Below, piece by piece: positions 49,001-60,090 of a DNA stretch of 64,000 nt. The notes under the pieces are model-generated. The model worked only from the letters and a program-made list of their open reading frames with translations, was not told the DNA's origin and made no database searches. Both the position numbers and the translations under genes were made by a program. Numbering within the stretch: position 1 is the stretch's first letter; each line of letters begins with the position of its first letter. The DNA is from Owenia fusiformis (taxonomy: Eukaryota > Annelida > Polychaeta > Sabellida > Oweniidae): positions 13,434,714-13,498,713 of the forward strand of contig CAIIXF020000007.1 in assembly GCA_903813345.2 (NCBI GenBank), given 5' to 3'.

Positions 49001-52000
49001 TTATACATAACCTTAACAATAACACTTGTGTCATTCAGTTCTACAATTAAGATATTTTTCAATGTTGGATTTAAATCCTAAAACTGAATTATCATATGCT
49101 GATTATAGTTTAGGTTGCCTTGTTGCCTTATCACATACATTCATATTTGTTAATGCTTTGTAATTGCAGGCCATGATAGCTGTGTTGAGTTATTACTGGA
49201 GCATGATGAACACATGGAATTTAAAGGCAACTTGTTCAATCCTCTGCATTGTGCAGCGTAAGTAGATTTTCCAGACAACTAGAGGGTTTAAGTTAATAGA
49301 ATATGTCCTGCAGGGGGTTGTAAATGGAGAACTCTGCTTTGGTGGTCAGTCAATTACAATTTACTTCATCCACTGGTATCCTTCCAATTAACACTTATTA
49401 ATTTGAAATACATGTAGTATATATCACTTATTTGTTAAAAATGTTAGTATCATCTTTTCAGATGTTTATCCTATTAATAATACAGTATATGTCATCCAGC
49501 TGCCAAAAAGAAAGGCTGGAGCATGGGATTTGTATACTCTCATGTACCTATAGGCTACTTTTGCTAAAGAAAGCTGCATTTTATCACTTCAATTATAGTT
49601 TTGTTTCTTGATAATTTTTTCTAATTTGATTGTTTTTCTAATCTTGTTGCTTTGTTCCAGGATCAATGGGAATGATACGTGTACAGAACTCTTATTGGAG
49701 ATGAATGGAGAAAAAATTACAAATACATGTGATAGTAAAAATAGGTAAGCATTTTTCTAACACTTGTTATGTTACGACCACAAGTGGAGGCATATTGTCA
49801 TGGGCTCCTTTTTTATGATGGCAGATGGCTTCTGGGGTCTGTAATGCCTCAATTTGTCCAATTTTGTTTTAAAATCATCTACAAGTTGTCAGAAGTCAAA
49901 ATCTGACTTAAGTTTTAAGATTTGACCTTCAATGACCTTCTCAAGGTAAAAATGTATTTTTCAACTTGCCTCAAATTGACCAATTTTTCTTTGTGAAATC
50001 ATCTACAAGTTGTCAGAAGTTCAAATCTGACTTAAGTTTTAAGATTTGACCTTCAATGACCTTCTCAAGGTAAAAATGTATTTTTCAACTTGCCTCAAAT
50101 TGACCAATTTTTCTTTGCGAAATCATCTACAAGTTGTCAGAAGTTCAAATCTGACTCAAGATTTAACTCATAATATTGTGAGCAACTAGGTGGTGTCATG
50201 TTAATGCCTTGTGTAGTTGTTGGGTTAGTCAAGATGACCATAACTGATGTAGAATGTATATTATTTGTATTGATACCAGTTTTTGCATGAGGTAATAGTT
50301 CAAATTTTGACCTATCGCCAATTATGGCTATACAAAACGTAATACCAGCTTGCCAGAAGCGGTAGTAGACCGCGGTAGTAATTGCTGGTAGTAAACTTGT
50401 TCCAACATGGAACCATTCAAATTGTCTTTCACTACCATTCGGCAAAGTTTTGACGAAAATGAAACTGAAATTAACATTAAGAATGGACTGTCAATAAATC
50501 AAGTGTTTATGATTGGACAACTAGCGACAAGTATATAATAAACAGACTAAAATTTCTTTCAAAATAGTGATAATTGTGGTGCGTCATGACCGAGAGATAT
50601 CACGTGACGTAAAATGCAGTTTCGATTTGAACTTTTTTATTTTTTATCATTGTTTCAACATCTTTGAAACAATAGAAAATCACACAGGATATACATGATG
50701 ATACAATACATTCACTTCAGTTGATGCAAGCACCGGGAATCAAAATGAAAATAGCTTCGTTATGGAATATTTTAGATTGATATTGTCAAATACAGGGTGA
50801 TCACTAAGTTCTGGGAATTTATCTGTCATTTCATTATTTTTCAACCAATTTACTTGAAATTTTCAAGGTAAATGGGGAATGTAATTTTGGGTTGGATAAA
50901 ACAGTCTCAAAGTCATCTGATGTCACAATGGATAATTATTGTTACTATAGCAACATGACGAATGGCGTAGCGGGTCAAGTAAAATAAAAATGAATTCAAA
51001 TTTTGCTTGATCCAAAACTATGGTTAATAAATACCTATTTGGTGGACATATTTCTGTGATTTTTTATATTTTTCAAATACTTCTAACTTTAGTTTCTAAA
51101 GTAACATCTTTATTGTTATATAAGAGTGTACTTTGCTCTATTTTCGTACCATTCATCAGCATCTCAAAGTCACAATCATGACTAAAAATAGCGGGGAGTT
51201 ATCTTCCATTATGACTATGCTCCTTCCCATTACTCAAGCTGCCCATACTACTCTTGAAGAATTAGGGTTCACACTGCCCAATATTCACCAGACAATATTC
51301 ACCAGATGAAGCACTATTAGACTTCACTACATTTTGGGTGCTAAAGCATTATATGAGAGGTCATAAGTTTGATTCCGATAAGGGACTGATTTCAACGGCT
51401 TGAGCAAATCTTCAAGGGATACAAAAGGGAGGACTGAAACACATCTTTATGGACTAAGTTTGTCAAAAATGCATGTGCATCCAAGCTAATGGAAACAATC
51501 ATTAATGAAATGATTCTCTCAGCAATGAAGAACACTTCTGAATAAATGACTTCAAGAGTACTGTTCTGCCTCCAGTACAAGTAGTTTGAAGCAACCATCT
51601 AAGCAAGATGAATACGTTTTGGCAGGAAATTTTCAAATTAACATCAGTCAAAATTTGCTGACCCGCGAACCACTTTTACTTTTTTTCTAATGACAATAAA
51701 ATAAATTGTAGATGTGATATGTATATGAAACATTGCTTGTCAATTCAGAATTATACAATGTACACTTGCTGAAAATTTCAACTCAGATGGTTGAAAAATC
51801 TTGAAATGGCAGACCAATTCCCAGAACTTAATGATCACCCTGTATATTAGTTTCACTTTCAATTTTTCCCGAGAATTCAGGGTGGTAAGCTACCAGTCAA
51901 GCACGTCATAACGTTTATAGTATTTTAGATCAAATTTACGAATGAAATACTTTCAAGTCATTTGGTTTAACTATCAAATGGAGGGATCAAGTTCGGTGTG

Positions 52001-55000
52001 GGTTTTAGCTAGAGGCAATTTTACATGACCTAAGCCAAAATGGCAAAATGGCCATTTGAAAGCGCCTTGCCAGATATGGCGACATGTAAAAAAGTTATTT
52101 TGCACACTGCAGGGTGGGCCAAAAAGACATAAATAATTGCTTTTGTAAGTATATGTACAGTATATGGATTTTGAAATTGTCAAATTGGTTTGCAGGGTGA
52201 GCCTGTAAATATGGCCTCCCTGGAATGTGCAAACTCAACATTGAAATCCTTCTATATTAATATTCTTTGTCATGTCACAAAATAACGCATTGTCCAATCT
52301 GACCTGTCTATTAAAAAGAAGACATTCGAACTGTTTTTATCTCTATGGGTGCTATATTGTGATTAGCTTACTGTGCTGGTGGATGGGTGTATGGGTTTAA
52401 TTTTGTACAGCATTTCCTGGCAAAATGTTTGATGGATTGATTTCAATTTTAACTTAAAAATCTGTTTCAAGCCAAATGGTTTTGATGGGTTCATATGCTT
52501 CTCAGTGTGAACATTGAGAACTTCTTAGTTATCCCATCGAACGAAGTTCGGAGGGATATAGGGAACGCCTCCGTCCGTCCGTCCGTCCGTACGTACGTCC
52601 GTCCGTACGTGTCCGTCCGTACGTACGTCCGTCTGTCCGGGCAATAACTCAAATACCGTTGGCCCGATTTTGTTCATATTTTGTACACATATACCCTATG
52701 GGGGTAGAAGTTCTGCTCGAAAGCCGATTTTCAAAATGGCCGCTCATTTCAAAATGGCGGCCATTTTAGTGCCAATTTTACAGTAATTTAGGTGCAATAT
52801 GTAAAACTGTAATAGCAATATGTTTTAAATGTAAAAAATTATAAAGGACATAAATAATGCTACAAATGTAGATATTAAAGAAGCGCATGGCAGCCATCTT
52901 CAAAAAAGGCGGCCTTTACTCGTCATTTTACGATTTTTGCTGTAACTCAAAAAATAGTGGAGCGATTTTGTTCATATTTGGTATGTGAATACTATAAGCA
53001 TTGCACACTGTCTAAAGACACTTTTGGTAGAAGGCGGCCATTTTGAAAAATGGCCGCCATTTTAACGTATTTTACTATAACTCGAAAAGTAGTGGAGCGA
53101 TTTTGTTCATATTTGGTATGTGAATACTATAAGCATGGCACACTGTCCTATGACATTTTTGTGAGAAGGTGGCCATTTTGAAAAAAATTTTGAAAAATGG
53201 CCCCCATTTTAACGTATTTTACTATAACTCGAAAAGTAGTGGAGCGATTTTGTTCATATTTGGTATGTGAATACTATAAGCATGGCACACTGTCCTATGA
53301 CACTTTTGGTAGAAGGTGGCCATTTTGAAAAAAATTTTGAAAAATGGCCACCATTTTAACGTATTTTACTAGAACTCGAAAAGTAGTGGAGCGATTTTGT
53401 TCATATTTGATATGTGAATACTGTAAGCATGGCACATTGTCTAATAAAACTTTGGATAGTAGTCGGCCATTTTGAAAAATGGCCACCATTTTTATGTGTG
53501 TTATTTTACAAGTACGTGTGCGATTTTTCAAAAATTTTAGAGGTGGCTACTTAAAAGCATATTATTTCTTCTGATGACACCTTGGCAAGTGAGCAACCAT
53601 TTTGAAAATGGTGGCCTTTCTGGTGTGTTGTTTTATGATATTTGCTATTCGTTTGTAAAAATGCCAGCTATCTCTGTTCGATGGGATTCGCTACGCTTTG
53701 GCGTTGCCGTTGTTCTGGTTCACTTTCTATTCTATTTAAGGTGAGATATTGTTCACCCTGTGTCTTGTATAAATGATGAGGAAAATGAGGCACACTTATT
53801 AAAGCCCATTAACCTCCAAATATGATTTTACTATGTTAACAGGTCTGTTGTATTGCTATATGATATTGTCGGTAGTTTTTGTATTTGTTTTTGGACAAAT
53901 GTTTAAACATACAATGTACTTGGTACATCGAGAACATTTTCAATGTAATTGTTGTTACCAAGTTCATGTTAGAAGACCTCAACATTGTATCACAACTTTA
54001 GAGCCTATAGACATTTGGTGCAGTGCCAGTTGTAAATGCTTTTAAACATTAACACTTAAAATCATGTATTACCCCACCTGTCGCATAATAAACTACCAGG
54101 CAGTGTAATTACAGTTGGGAACTCTGTTAATAAAAGGGAATGAAAAGCTATTAAACAATTCAATCTGTGGAATATTAATTTTCAAATTGTATATTAAAGC
54201 GCCAACCCAGTTTATTAAATTAAATGAACATCTGATATACTAAGAAATTAACTTTAAAATATGAACAACAATAACAATATATTGGAGTAAAAAATATAAA
54301 CTATAATTAACTGTGACAGTGTTATTTTAGTACATCATTATTATTTTTTGGACAAAAGACAAATACTGGTAAAACAAAAAGTTGTACTACCTACTGGAAT
54401 AATTAATGAGAAGAACAATTACAGAATCGCAATTTTTAAGTTAGATTATCAGGATTATCCACCAGAAGCTATATCAATGGAGCATAACTAAAGTGATCAG
54501 CTAAAGTTCAACTAAATATAAATCTTGTTTATGATTTATGATCATAAAAGGTGAACAATGATCTTACTGGACAGGGAAAATACCAGTGATGAAATTGGAA
54601 ACAAAATAGAAAATATTGAGTTAAAAGAGCTTATTAAACAGAAGAGCAATTCATTAACTAAACGTCACACTTTCTTGAAATATAGAAAATGGAAGTCATT
54701 AAATGATATAGCTGATCATAACAAATATGGGGACACTAGTGTAGGTCTTAGGTTTTACAATGCTTCCAGAGGAACCTGGTGTAGATTATCAAAAAGTCGA
54801 TCCCCCTCTTATAGGTACTGTATCAGAGATTTCAAGTACAGTCTGAACTGTGCAAAATGTCAGTATCTACTGCAAATTAAATGTCTTTTATGCAATGCCT
54901 GCCTAGTTTTCCTAAAAAGAAAATTATTGCAAACATGTTTCTTATGGATGCTTTTAAAAAGTTTTTGAATTCTAGTTTGGCAACTTGAGAATATATTAAA

Positions 55001-57505
55001 AAAGAAGATATGAAGCTGATCATTGGGTCATATTTGCAAAAAACTCTAAAAGGTGACTATAGGTACACCTTAGATGTTTGATCATTAACTGATTGTTTTC
55101 TCTGGAAATGTTCTGTTAAAGGATGCGTATAGATATCCAGCTCTTTGAGTTGTCTCTTTGACTAGACAGGCTGTTAACCCCTTTACTGTAAGTCTAATTT
55201 ACTAGGACAATTTAACATTTCTATAATGATCTGTTTTAATTGCATTTAATCATTCTGCTTTCAGGTCACCCCTCCATGCTGCAGCATTCAATGATCAATG
55301 TGAATCCCTCCAACTACTACTAAACCATGGGGCTGATGTTAACAAAGCAGACTCCATTGGGAAAACCGCACTCATGTTTGCTGCCTCTAATGGTCAATGT
55401 GGAGCTATAGAGATCTTACTGGACAGTGGGGCAGATGTAGGATTAACAGATGAGGAGAAGAACTCAGCGCTCCACCATGCATGTTTTAATGTAAGTCAAT
55501 ACCAGTCTTTTGGGTAGGCTAATGAGTAATCTGGTTTAATAATGTGAAACTTTTCCACGATAATGTGAATATTATCATCAGCCATATATCAAGCCAAATT
55601 TCAAAACATTATTTGATTTCTATTTTAGGGCCATGAGAGTGCCTCCTTGTTGCTGTTGGAAAAAATAGAAGACCCTGTTATAGCAAACATTACCAATATT
55701 GAGCTCAGGACGTGAGTATATTTCTCTTGCTTATTTCAGAGTCTTTAAACTTTGCTTGCCAGTTACTTTTTGCATTTTTGATTTAGACAATCTAAAACTT
55801 TTGTTGAGTTAAAATGAAACTTGAGTTAAAATCAATAGGGATGAAGAATCATTTAATATTTTTATATGCATGATCCGTTGATCTTTTATGTACATTGAAT
55901 AATATAAGCATTTTACACTGTACTATATTTTATTAGTGGATCTATTATGCAAATAAAATTATCCATTTAATCCACCTACTACATTAGTAAATATGAGAAA
56001 TGTTGTTTCAGGCCTCTGCATATTGCTGCAGGGAAGGGTCTCATTCCTGTTGTTCAAACACTCATCTCAAAAGGAGCCAGTGTTTTAGCTGTAGATGAAA
56101 ATGGTAAAAATGCATTTTATAAAACAGAATATGATACCTATTGGGGCGGGGTCAAAATATCAATGTTCATATGGAGACGAAAGTAATTTCGTTTGGACAA
56201 CAACCCCCCCACCCCCCCTCTAGACGAAAGCTTAGGTCACTTCAAAAAAACATTGGCATAATCGTATCCTATTTGCCGGGTTATTATTACGGTAAATTAA
56301 CACACGTTCGCAATTTAACTGCATTGAACTCTTCAAAAGGAGGAGGGAAAAGTACTGAATTTATTTGAAAAATGATCGAATTATCGTCTTTATCTACCGA
56401 TATTTTGGACCTATCACACAAAAAAGCTCACGAACTATTGAAAACAAGCCTTTTTATCAGAACATAGCGCCAGAAAAAGTGGGTAAGTCCAATTATTTTT
56501 TGTATATCAGATCCGAATTATCGATGTTTTTTTGGTCAACGAAAGTGACCAAAAACCCCCTCCCCCCTCGCGAAAGTACTTTCGTCTCCATATGAACATC
56601 GATATTTTGACCCCGCCCCTAAAGAAGAAAAGATATATCACTTTGTTTCATTGTATAAATTGAGAAAATCTTGAATTATTAACTTGAACTGAAAGAGTCA
56701 GCTGCAGGGTTCAATTTAATAGACATATACCTATATACCTATTCAAATGTTTTTTAAGGATTTTATGCCCATTATGTAATGTCATTTACAACTTATATAT
56801 ATATAATAGTTTACCATTTTACTTCACACCTATCCTACTAGTTGATTTTTGAAGTAATTTATTGATATCTCATATCACATGTATTATATTATATGCACAA
56901 CATACATTAATTTAAGTGACATTGATTGTGTTTCAGGCTACACCCCAGCACTTTCATGTGCCCCTAATGCTCAAGTTGCCGATTGTCTTGCTATCATACT
57001 AGCTCAGATGATGCCATTCAACCCCAATAACTCATTCAAACCACCATCCCGTATCAACAGTGGTACTATTAATCTTGGTAGTTTAGGTATGCTTTAAGTT
57101 TTCATTAGAAATTAGGTTAAATATAGGTGTATACCCAATGATTGACTTGCTTTAATTATCCTTTACTGTTTTAAATTAAGATTGTTGAAATATTTGTACC
57201 TTTGTTCCTTTATTAGGCAGGTGACTATGTGTAATAAGCTCCAGTGAATCAAGGCAATGAGACAACCTTACTTCACAAAAAATTTGACTTGAAAATCCAG
57301 ACAGTTTTGGAATCTATGATTAGATAGTAAAGCTAGTTTAGGAAAATAAGACCCCTTTAAGCCAAACATAAATGATAATCAAAAATCTTTGTATCACGTT
57401 ACAGGTGGTAGGAGTTTAGATAATACTGTTGACAGTCCTGGTAGTTTACAAGATGGCAAGGAACACTCTGGGAGTGTACAGAGTTCAGATTCTGAGTTCT
57501 ACTAG
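40012..57505 (+). CDS. ANKRD28: ANKRD28/44/52-type PP6 regulatory ankyrin-repeat subunit
   Basis: 24 coding exons: 40012-40038, 41763-41846, 42315-42464, 42938-43138, 43361-43513, 43689-43892, 44214-44379, 44707-44821, 45098-45251, 45481-45689, 45877-45988, 46352-46426, 46819-46894, 47126-47254, 47471-47679, 47847-47987, 48687-48753, 49170-49257, 49661-49744, 55265-55490, 55629-55711, 56012-56103, 56937-57086, 57405-57505; about 1,031 aa (human ANKRD28 about 1,053). Roughly 26-28 ankyrin repeats run from near the N-terminus to about residue 950. Stretches such as [55 protein letters not shown] and [20 protein letters not shown] are near-identical to vertebrate orthologues, and it ends SSDSEFY. 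These proteins are scaffolds in PP6 holoenzymes with the catalytic subunit and a SAPS subunit, in cytoplasm. The invertebrate gene probably predates the ANKRD28/44/52 split. All junctions are GT-AG except exon 9/10, where GGGGGG is followed by TAGG. Confidence 0.95.
40597..40997. mobile_element. 397-bp TA-flanked inverted-repeat element in ankyrin intron 1
   Basis: Arms of about 110 bp: GAGTCCATTTCACTGC at 40599 and GCAGTGAAATGGACTC ending 40995, almost identical through AATGTACATGAATGACATTT. TA on both sides (40597-40598, 40996-40997). Tc1/mariner-type MITE; no coding capacity. On both sides lie diverged words such as GTTTATGTCACGCATTTGG (about 40418) and GTATATGTCACGCATACGC (about 41119), hinting at an older repeat into which it inserted. 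Confidence 0.78.
46149..46280. repeat. Dispersed repeat beginning ATGTCACCACCA (copy 2)
   Basis: In ankyrin intron 11. TATGTCACCACCACAATAAT, then TTGTTATAGTCTCCAAC, a T-run, GGATGGCGTTTGG, and GTAACAAATGGTAGGCTG. The order of words matches the copy at 34786 in the CASC3 3' flank. Confidence 0.7.
49848..50160. repeat. 124-bp tandem repeat, about 2.5 copies
   Basis: In ankyrin intron 19. AAATCATCTACAAGTTGTC recurs at 49872, 49996 and 50120, exactly 124 bp apart, followed each time by GAAGTTCAAATCTGAC and, in the first two, GACCTTCAATGACCTTCTC. The first copy is the most diverged. Fragments of the ATGTCACCACCA repeat flank it at about 49774 and 50190. Confidence 0.88.
50791..51844. mobile_element. 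Degenerate mariner element (1,050 bp) in ankyrin intron 19
   Basis: The ends CAGGGTGATCACTAAGTTCT (50793) and the complement CAGGGTGATCATTAAGTTCT (ends 51842) form inverted repeats about 27 bp long with one mismatch near the tips; TA flanks both sides. Length is a little under the usual 1.3 kb of mariner. The plus strand near 51241-51405 encodes, in two frames, recognisable pieces of the transposase C-terminus. Confidence 0.85.
51241..51405 (+). pseudogene. Mariner transposase remnant (C-terminal catalytic part)
   Basis: [13 protein letters not shown] (from 51244) followed, after a 14-bp tandem duplication (AATATTCACCAGAC) and a frame change, by [16 protein letters not shown] (51299 onward). 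Mariner transposases have a leucine-rich ELGW-type segment leading into SPDLxPxDF, which carries the third catalytic Asp; the order and spacing match. The frame is lost upstream and ends at a TGA near 51403. The gene is clearly dead; upstream catalytic motifs could not be recognised. Confidence 0.7.
52531..53712. mobile_element. Pearl/Helentron-like non-autonomous element with microsatellite and tandem core
   Basis: In ankyrin intron 19. A perfect 12-bp inverted repeat, ATCCCATCGAAC (52531-52542) and GTTCGATGGGAT (53676-53687), brackets a CCGT/ACGT tetranucleotide array (52569-52640) and four to five units of about 135-150 bp built around GGAGCGATTTTGTTCATATT (about 52957, 53092, 53239, 53386), with ATGGCGGCCATTTT-type palindromes in each. 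This is the layout described for bivalve Pearl elements and related Helitron-derived elements: short subterminal inverted repeats, microsatellite, tandem core. No target duplication is evident, as expected for that class. Assignment is by structure. Confidence 0.72.
54558..54814 (+). other. Candidate alternative first exon of the ankyrin gene
   Basis: A long open stretch in intron 19 starting at an ATG. After 85 codons plus two bases it meets the donor TATAG/GTACTG in phase 2, exactly the phase that exon 20 (55265) needs and that exon 19 also uses (AATAG/GTAAGC). Splicing would make a short protein with a new basic N-terminus (motifs [17 protein letters not shown] and [12 protein letters not shown]) joined to the last ankyrin repeats. 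The frame itself stays open to 54968. Agreement of phase has a one-in-three chance of being accidental, and I recognise no homologue. Confidence 0.3.
54969..55264. other. End of ankyrin intron 19
   Basis: AT-rich intron sequence leading to the acceptor TGCTTTCAG. Nothing else seen. Confidence 0.5.
56143..56619. mobile_element. 477-bp MITE with GGGGCGGGGTC ends in ankyrin intron 22
   Basis: The ends GGGGCGGGGTCAAAATATC (56143) and its complement (ends 56619) begin a terminal inverted repeat of about 43 bp with one or two mismatches (CAATGTTC versus CGATGTTC). Both subterminal regions carry C-rich runs (CCCCCCCACCCCCC, CCCCCTCCCCCC). Flanks are CTATT and TAAAG; a TA duplication is possible if two further bases are counted on the left, but this is uncertain. 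No coding capacity. Confidence 0.75.
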
Positions 57506-57777
57506 CTGACAATGGAGGTCTTCTTCACCCAGCATGCATCACCACTCAACAGGTTTATCTATCCCAGTTTGCAACATGTCAAACATACAAAGGATATTGA
57601 TGTGTGTTAAGCTATCTCAGGTTTACAATTCTGCTGGCCTAAAGTATAGAAGCCCATAGCATAATAACAGGAGCCTACCTTGCCCCAGAATGCACTGCTA
57701 CACACATATGATATGTGCCAATTTCTGCATGCAAAATGAAACATCTAAATAATACCTCTACGATTGTGTTATCATTA
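57506..57777. other. 3' UTR of the ankyrin gene
   Basis: Sequence directly after the stop codon, with no further splice structure. It runs into a copy of the ATGTCACCACCA dispersed repeat and then the 41-bp array. Confidence 0.5.
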
Positions 57778-57900
57778 TTATGTCACCACCACAAGCGCTG
57801 ACATATTGTTATAGTCTCCATACTTCTTGTGTTTGCAGTTGCTGTGGTGACATTTTGCATGTTGATGCCTTGTTGTTGATCAATGGTTGTCATTTTCATG
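57778..57900. repeat. Dispersed repeat beginning ATGTCACCACCA (copy 3)
   Basis: TTATGTCACCACCACAAGCG, TTGTTATAGTCTCCATAC, GTGGTGACATTTTGCATG and TTGATGCCTTGTT occur in the same order as in the copies at 34786 and 46149. It probably forms part of the ankyrin gene 3' UTR. Confidence 0.7.
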
Positions 57901-57980
57901 ACATCAGCACGATGGTTGTTAAAATATATACAGAGAAATTATATTGCAAGAATTATAAGAGTAAATTATATGTGATTTAT

Positions 57981-57986
57981 AATAAA
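57981..57986 (+). terminator. Candidate polyadenylation signal of the ankyrin gene
   Basis: AATAAA 476 bp after the stop codon and directly before the 41-bp array; the first perfect match noticed in the 3' flank. Confidence 0.35.
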
Positions 57987-57988
57987 TT

Positions 57989-58400
57989 AACATTGTGAAG
58001 ATATAGGAAAACATGTTAAGAAATGGAAAGACATTGTGAAGATATGGGAAAACATGTAAAGAAATGGAAAGACATTGTGAAGATATGGGAAAACATGTAA
58101 AGAAATGGAAAGACATTGTGAAGATATGGGAAAAAATGTAAAGAAATGGAAAGACATTGTGAAGATATGGGAAAACATGTAAAGAAATGGAAAGACATTG
58201 TGAAGATATGGGAAAACATGTAAAGAAATGGAAAGACATTGTGAAGATATGGGAAAACATGTAAAGAAATGGAAAGACATTGTGAAGATATGGGAAAAAA
58301 TGTGAAGATAACTTAAAAAATGTAAAGATGTGGGAAGAGATTGGGAGATATATTGGAAAAAATGGTAAGATATTGCAAAACATGTGAAGATATGCGAAAA
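57989..58400. repeat. 41-bp minisatellite, seven to eight units plus degenerate tail
   Basis: The unit starts GACATTGTGAAGATATGGG and recurs at 58030, 58071, 58112 and on at exact 41-bp steps to about 58276. A diverged first copy lies at 57989 and shortened variants continue to about 58400. The units are nearly identical (one has AAAAAATG for AAAACATG), so the array is young or homogenised. Because 41 is not a multiple of three and the unit lacks stops on the minus strand, long open frames appear there in all three phases; these are artefacts. Confidence 0.95.
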
Positions 58401-60090
58401 GATTGTTTATGACCACCTTCCCTGAACAAACATCGCCAGATGTGAACAAGTAAATGTCTACTTATTTCTAGATTTTTGTTAAGTAGAGGACACTTTTATT
58501 TTTGCACATTGTTTATTTGTTATTTCTCATTTTTAGACCCCTTATTTTTGGGGCTCTAATAACCCAAGTGTAGGATCAAGTTATAAATACTTATACCCTG
58601 CGTAATATGAGTTGCCATAAACCATATACCTCACGTTTTAGGGGTCTGATACTTTCTGTTTTGGGGAGTTCTTATTTTACACCATATCTCAAAAGACTTT
58701 CCAGTTATGATATACTTTTGTTATTAATCAACCCACACAAATACAGTAAACCATGCCTTGGTGCAACAACTGTAAATGATTTAATTAGAAATCATATTAT
58801 GAATTAAGATTAGTTTTATATTTGATCTTATTGATTCTTGTAGAAATAAGCATATTTCAAGTTTCTAACCACTAAATATTATTTGATAAGATTCTTTTTT
58901 ATGTTGGCTCAACCTCCTATCTGGCTCATAATATATTAATGTTATCAGAACTTTTCACTAAAAAAGTATGGTAAATAGATGTATGCATACATAATGACTT
59001 AACCAGCATAATCTAGGTCAATGCACAATCAAACAGAGACAGATTATATCTGCGTATAGGATGTACCTGAACTTTCTATTGAAAATGCAGTATTGTTGTT
59101 TCAGAGCTTATTCGACAAAATCAAATCCATGTATGATGTTGATTGTTGAAATTGAAGGGAAAAGATTTAAACAAAATAATAATGTGATTAATTTGAATAA
59201 TTATTAGGACATTACTATTGGAGTGTCTTCTGAAAAAATGTATAATTGAATAATGGATTGACAAGAAATGGAATTCTTGTATTTGTGATATAACCCCTCG
59301 TTCGCACCAGGACACAAATAGATAGATGGGGGGGGGGGGGGGTGTCATAAGATGTGTCACTCTCCTTTTCAGGACGTATACACAAGGTTTGCGATCTCAC
59401 TTAGAACTAGGAGTGTCTTAAAATGTTTACATTTCACATATCTTCAGGGATTTGCATTCTGTGATTGCTGAATATTCTCAATATTATATAATAAAAGTGA
59501 AAACAAAAATAAGATTTACCTCACATTTTGAGAATATTTTGTGAGGCAAAACGAGGAAAATTATATTAAGACTGGGCCTCTTTGAATTTTTGTTATATTT
59601 CTGTGGTCAAGCTGCTTCTTTTCTTGTGAAATATTATATGATAATATAACCTAATGTAATACTTTAATCTATATAATAGACAGAGAATGTATAATGGTAA
59701 TGAATGAGAAAGTATATGTAATATATATTGGGGAATGGACCACCTTTTGTTTTGTTTGTTTCTTTGTTTTACTTAAAAAGGAGAATTATCACCACAAATA
59801 TGATACGTGTGTTGGCCTATTAAGGAGGCGATTTTAAATCACGGTATGACACGCGGGTATACATGTACCTGAGGTACGGTTTAAGGAAAATTCAGATTCC
59901 CGTATTGTACCTTATCGTTAACGCGCGTATATCGTATACTACATTGTGAGTTTGTGAAGGTTTAACTCTGAAATTCACTGTCTAGGATCTTGCTACATTC
60001 ACATGTAAAAATATCTAGAAACTAGACCAGATCTTTCTGAAACGATGAAAACACCAGTTTGCTAAAATTTCGTCACCCTCGTGTTGTACC
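58401..60090. other. No gene seen
   Basis: AT-rich spacer. It contains a G homopolymer of about 13-14 bases at 59328-59341 and no recognisable gene. The words GTATTGTACCTTATCG (59900) and GTGTTGTACCTTATG (60081) suggest an old local duplication into which the next element inserted. Confidence 0.45.

Noticed and set aside
57919-58449. Antisense frames of 176, 97 and 67 codons over the 41-bp array
   Set aside because: A 41-bp stop-free unit gives open frames in all three phases; no real protein is implied.
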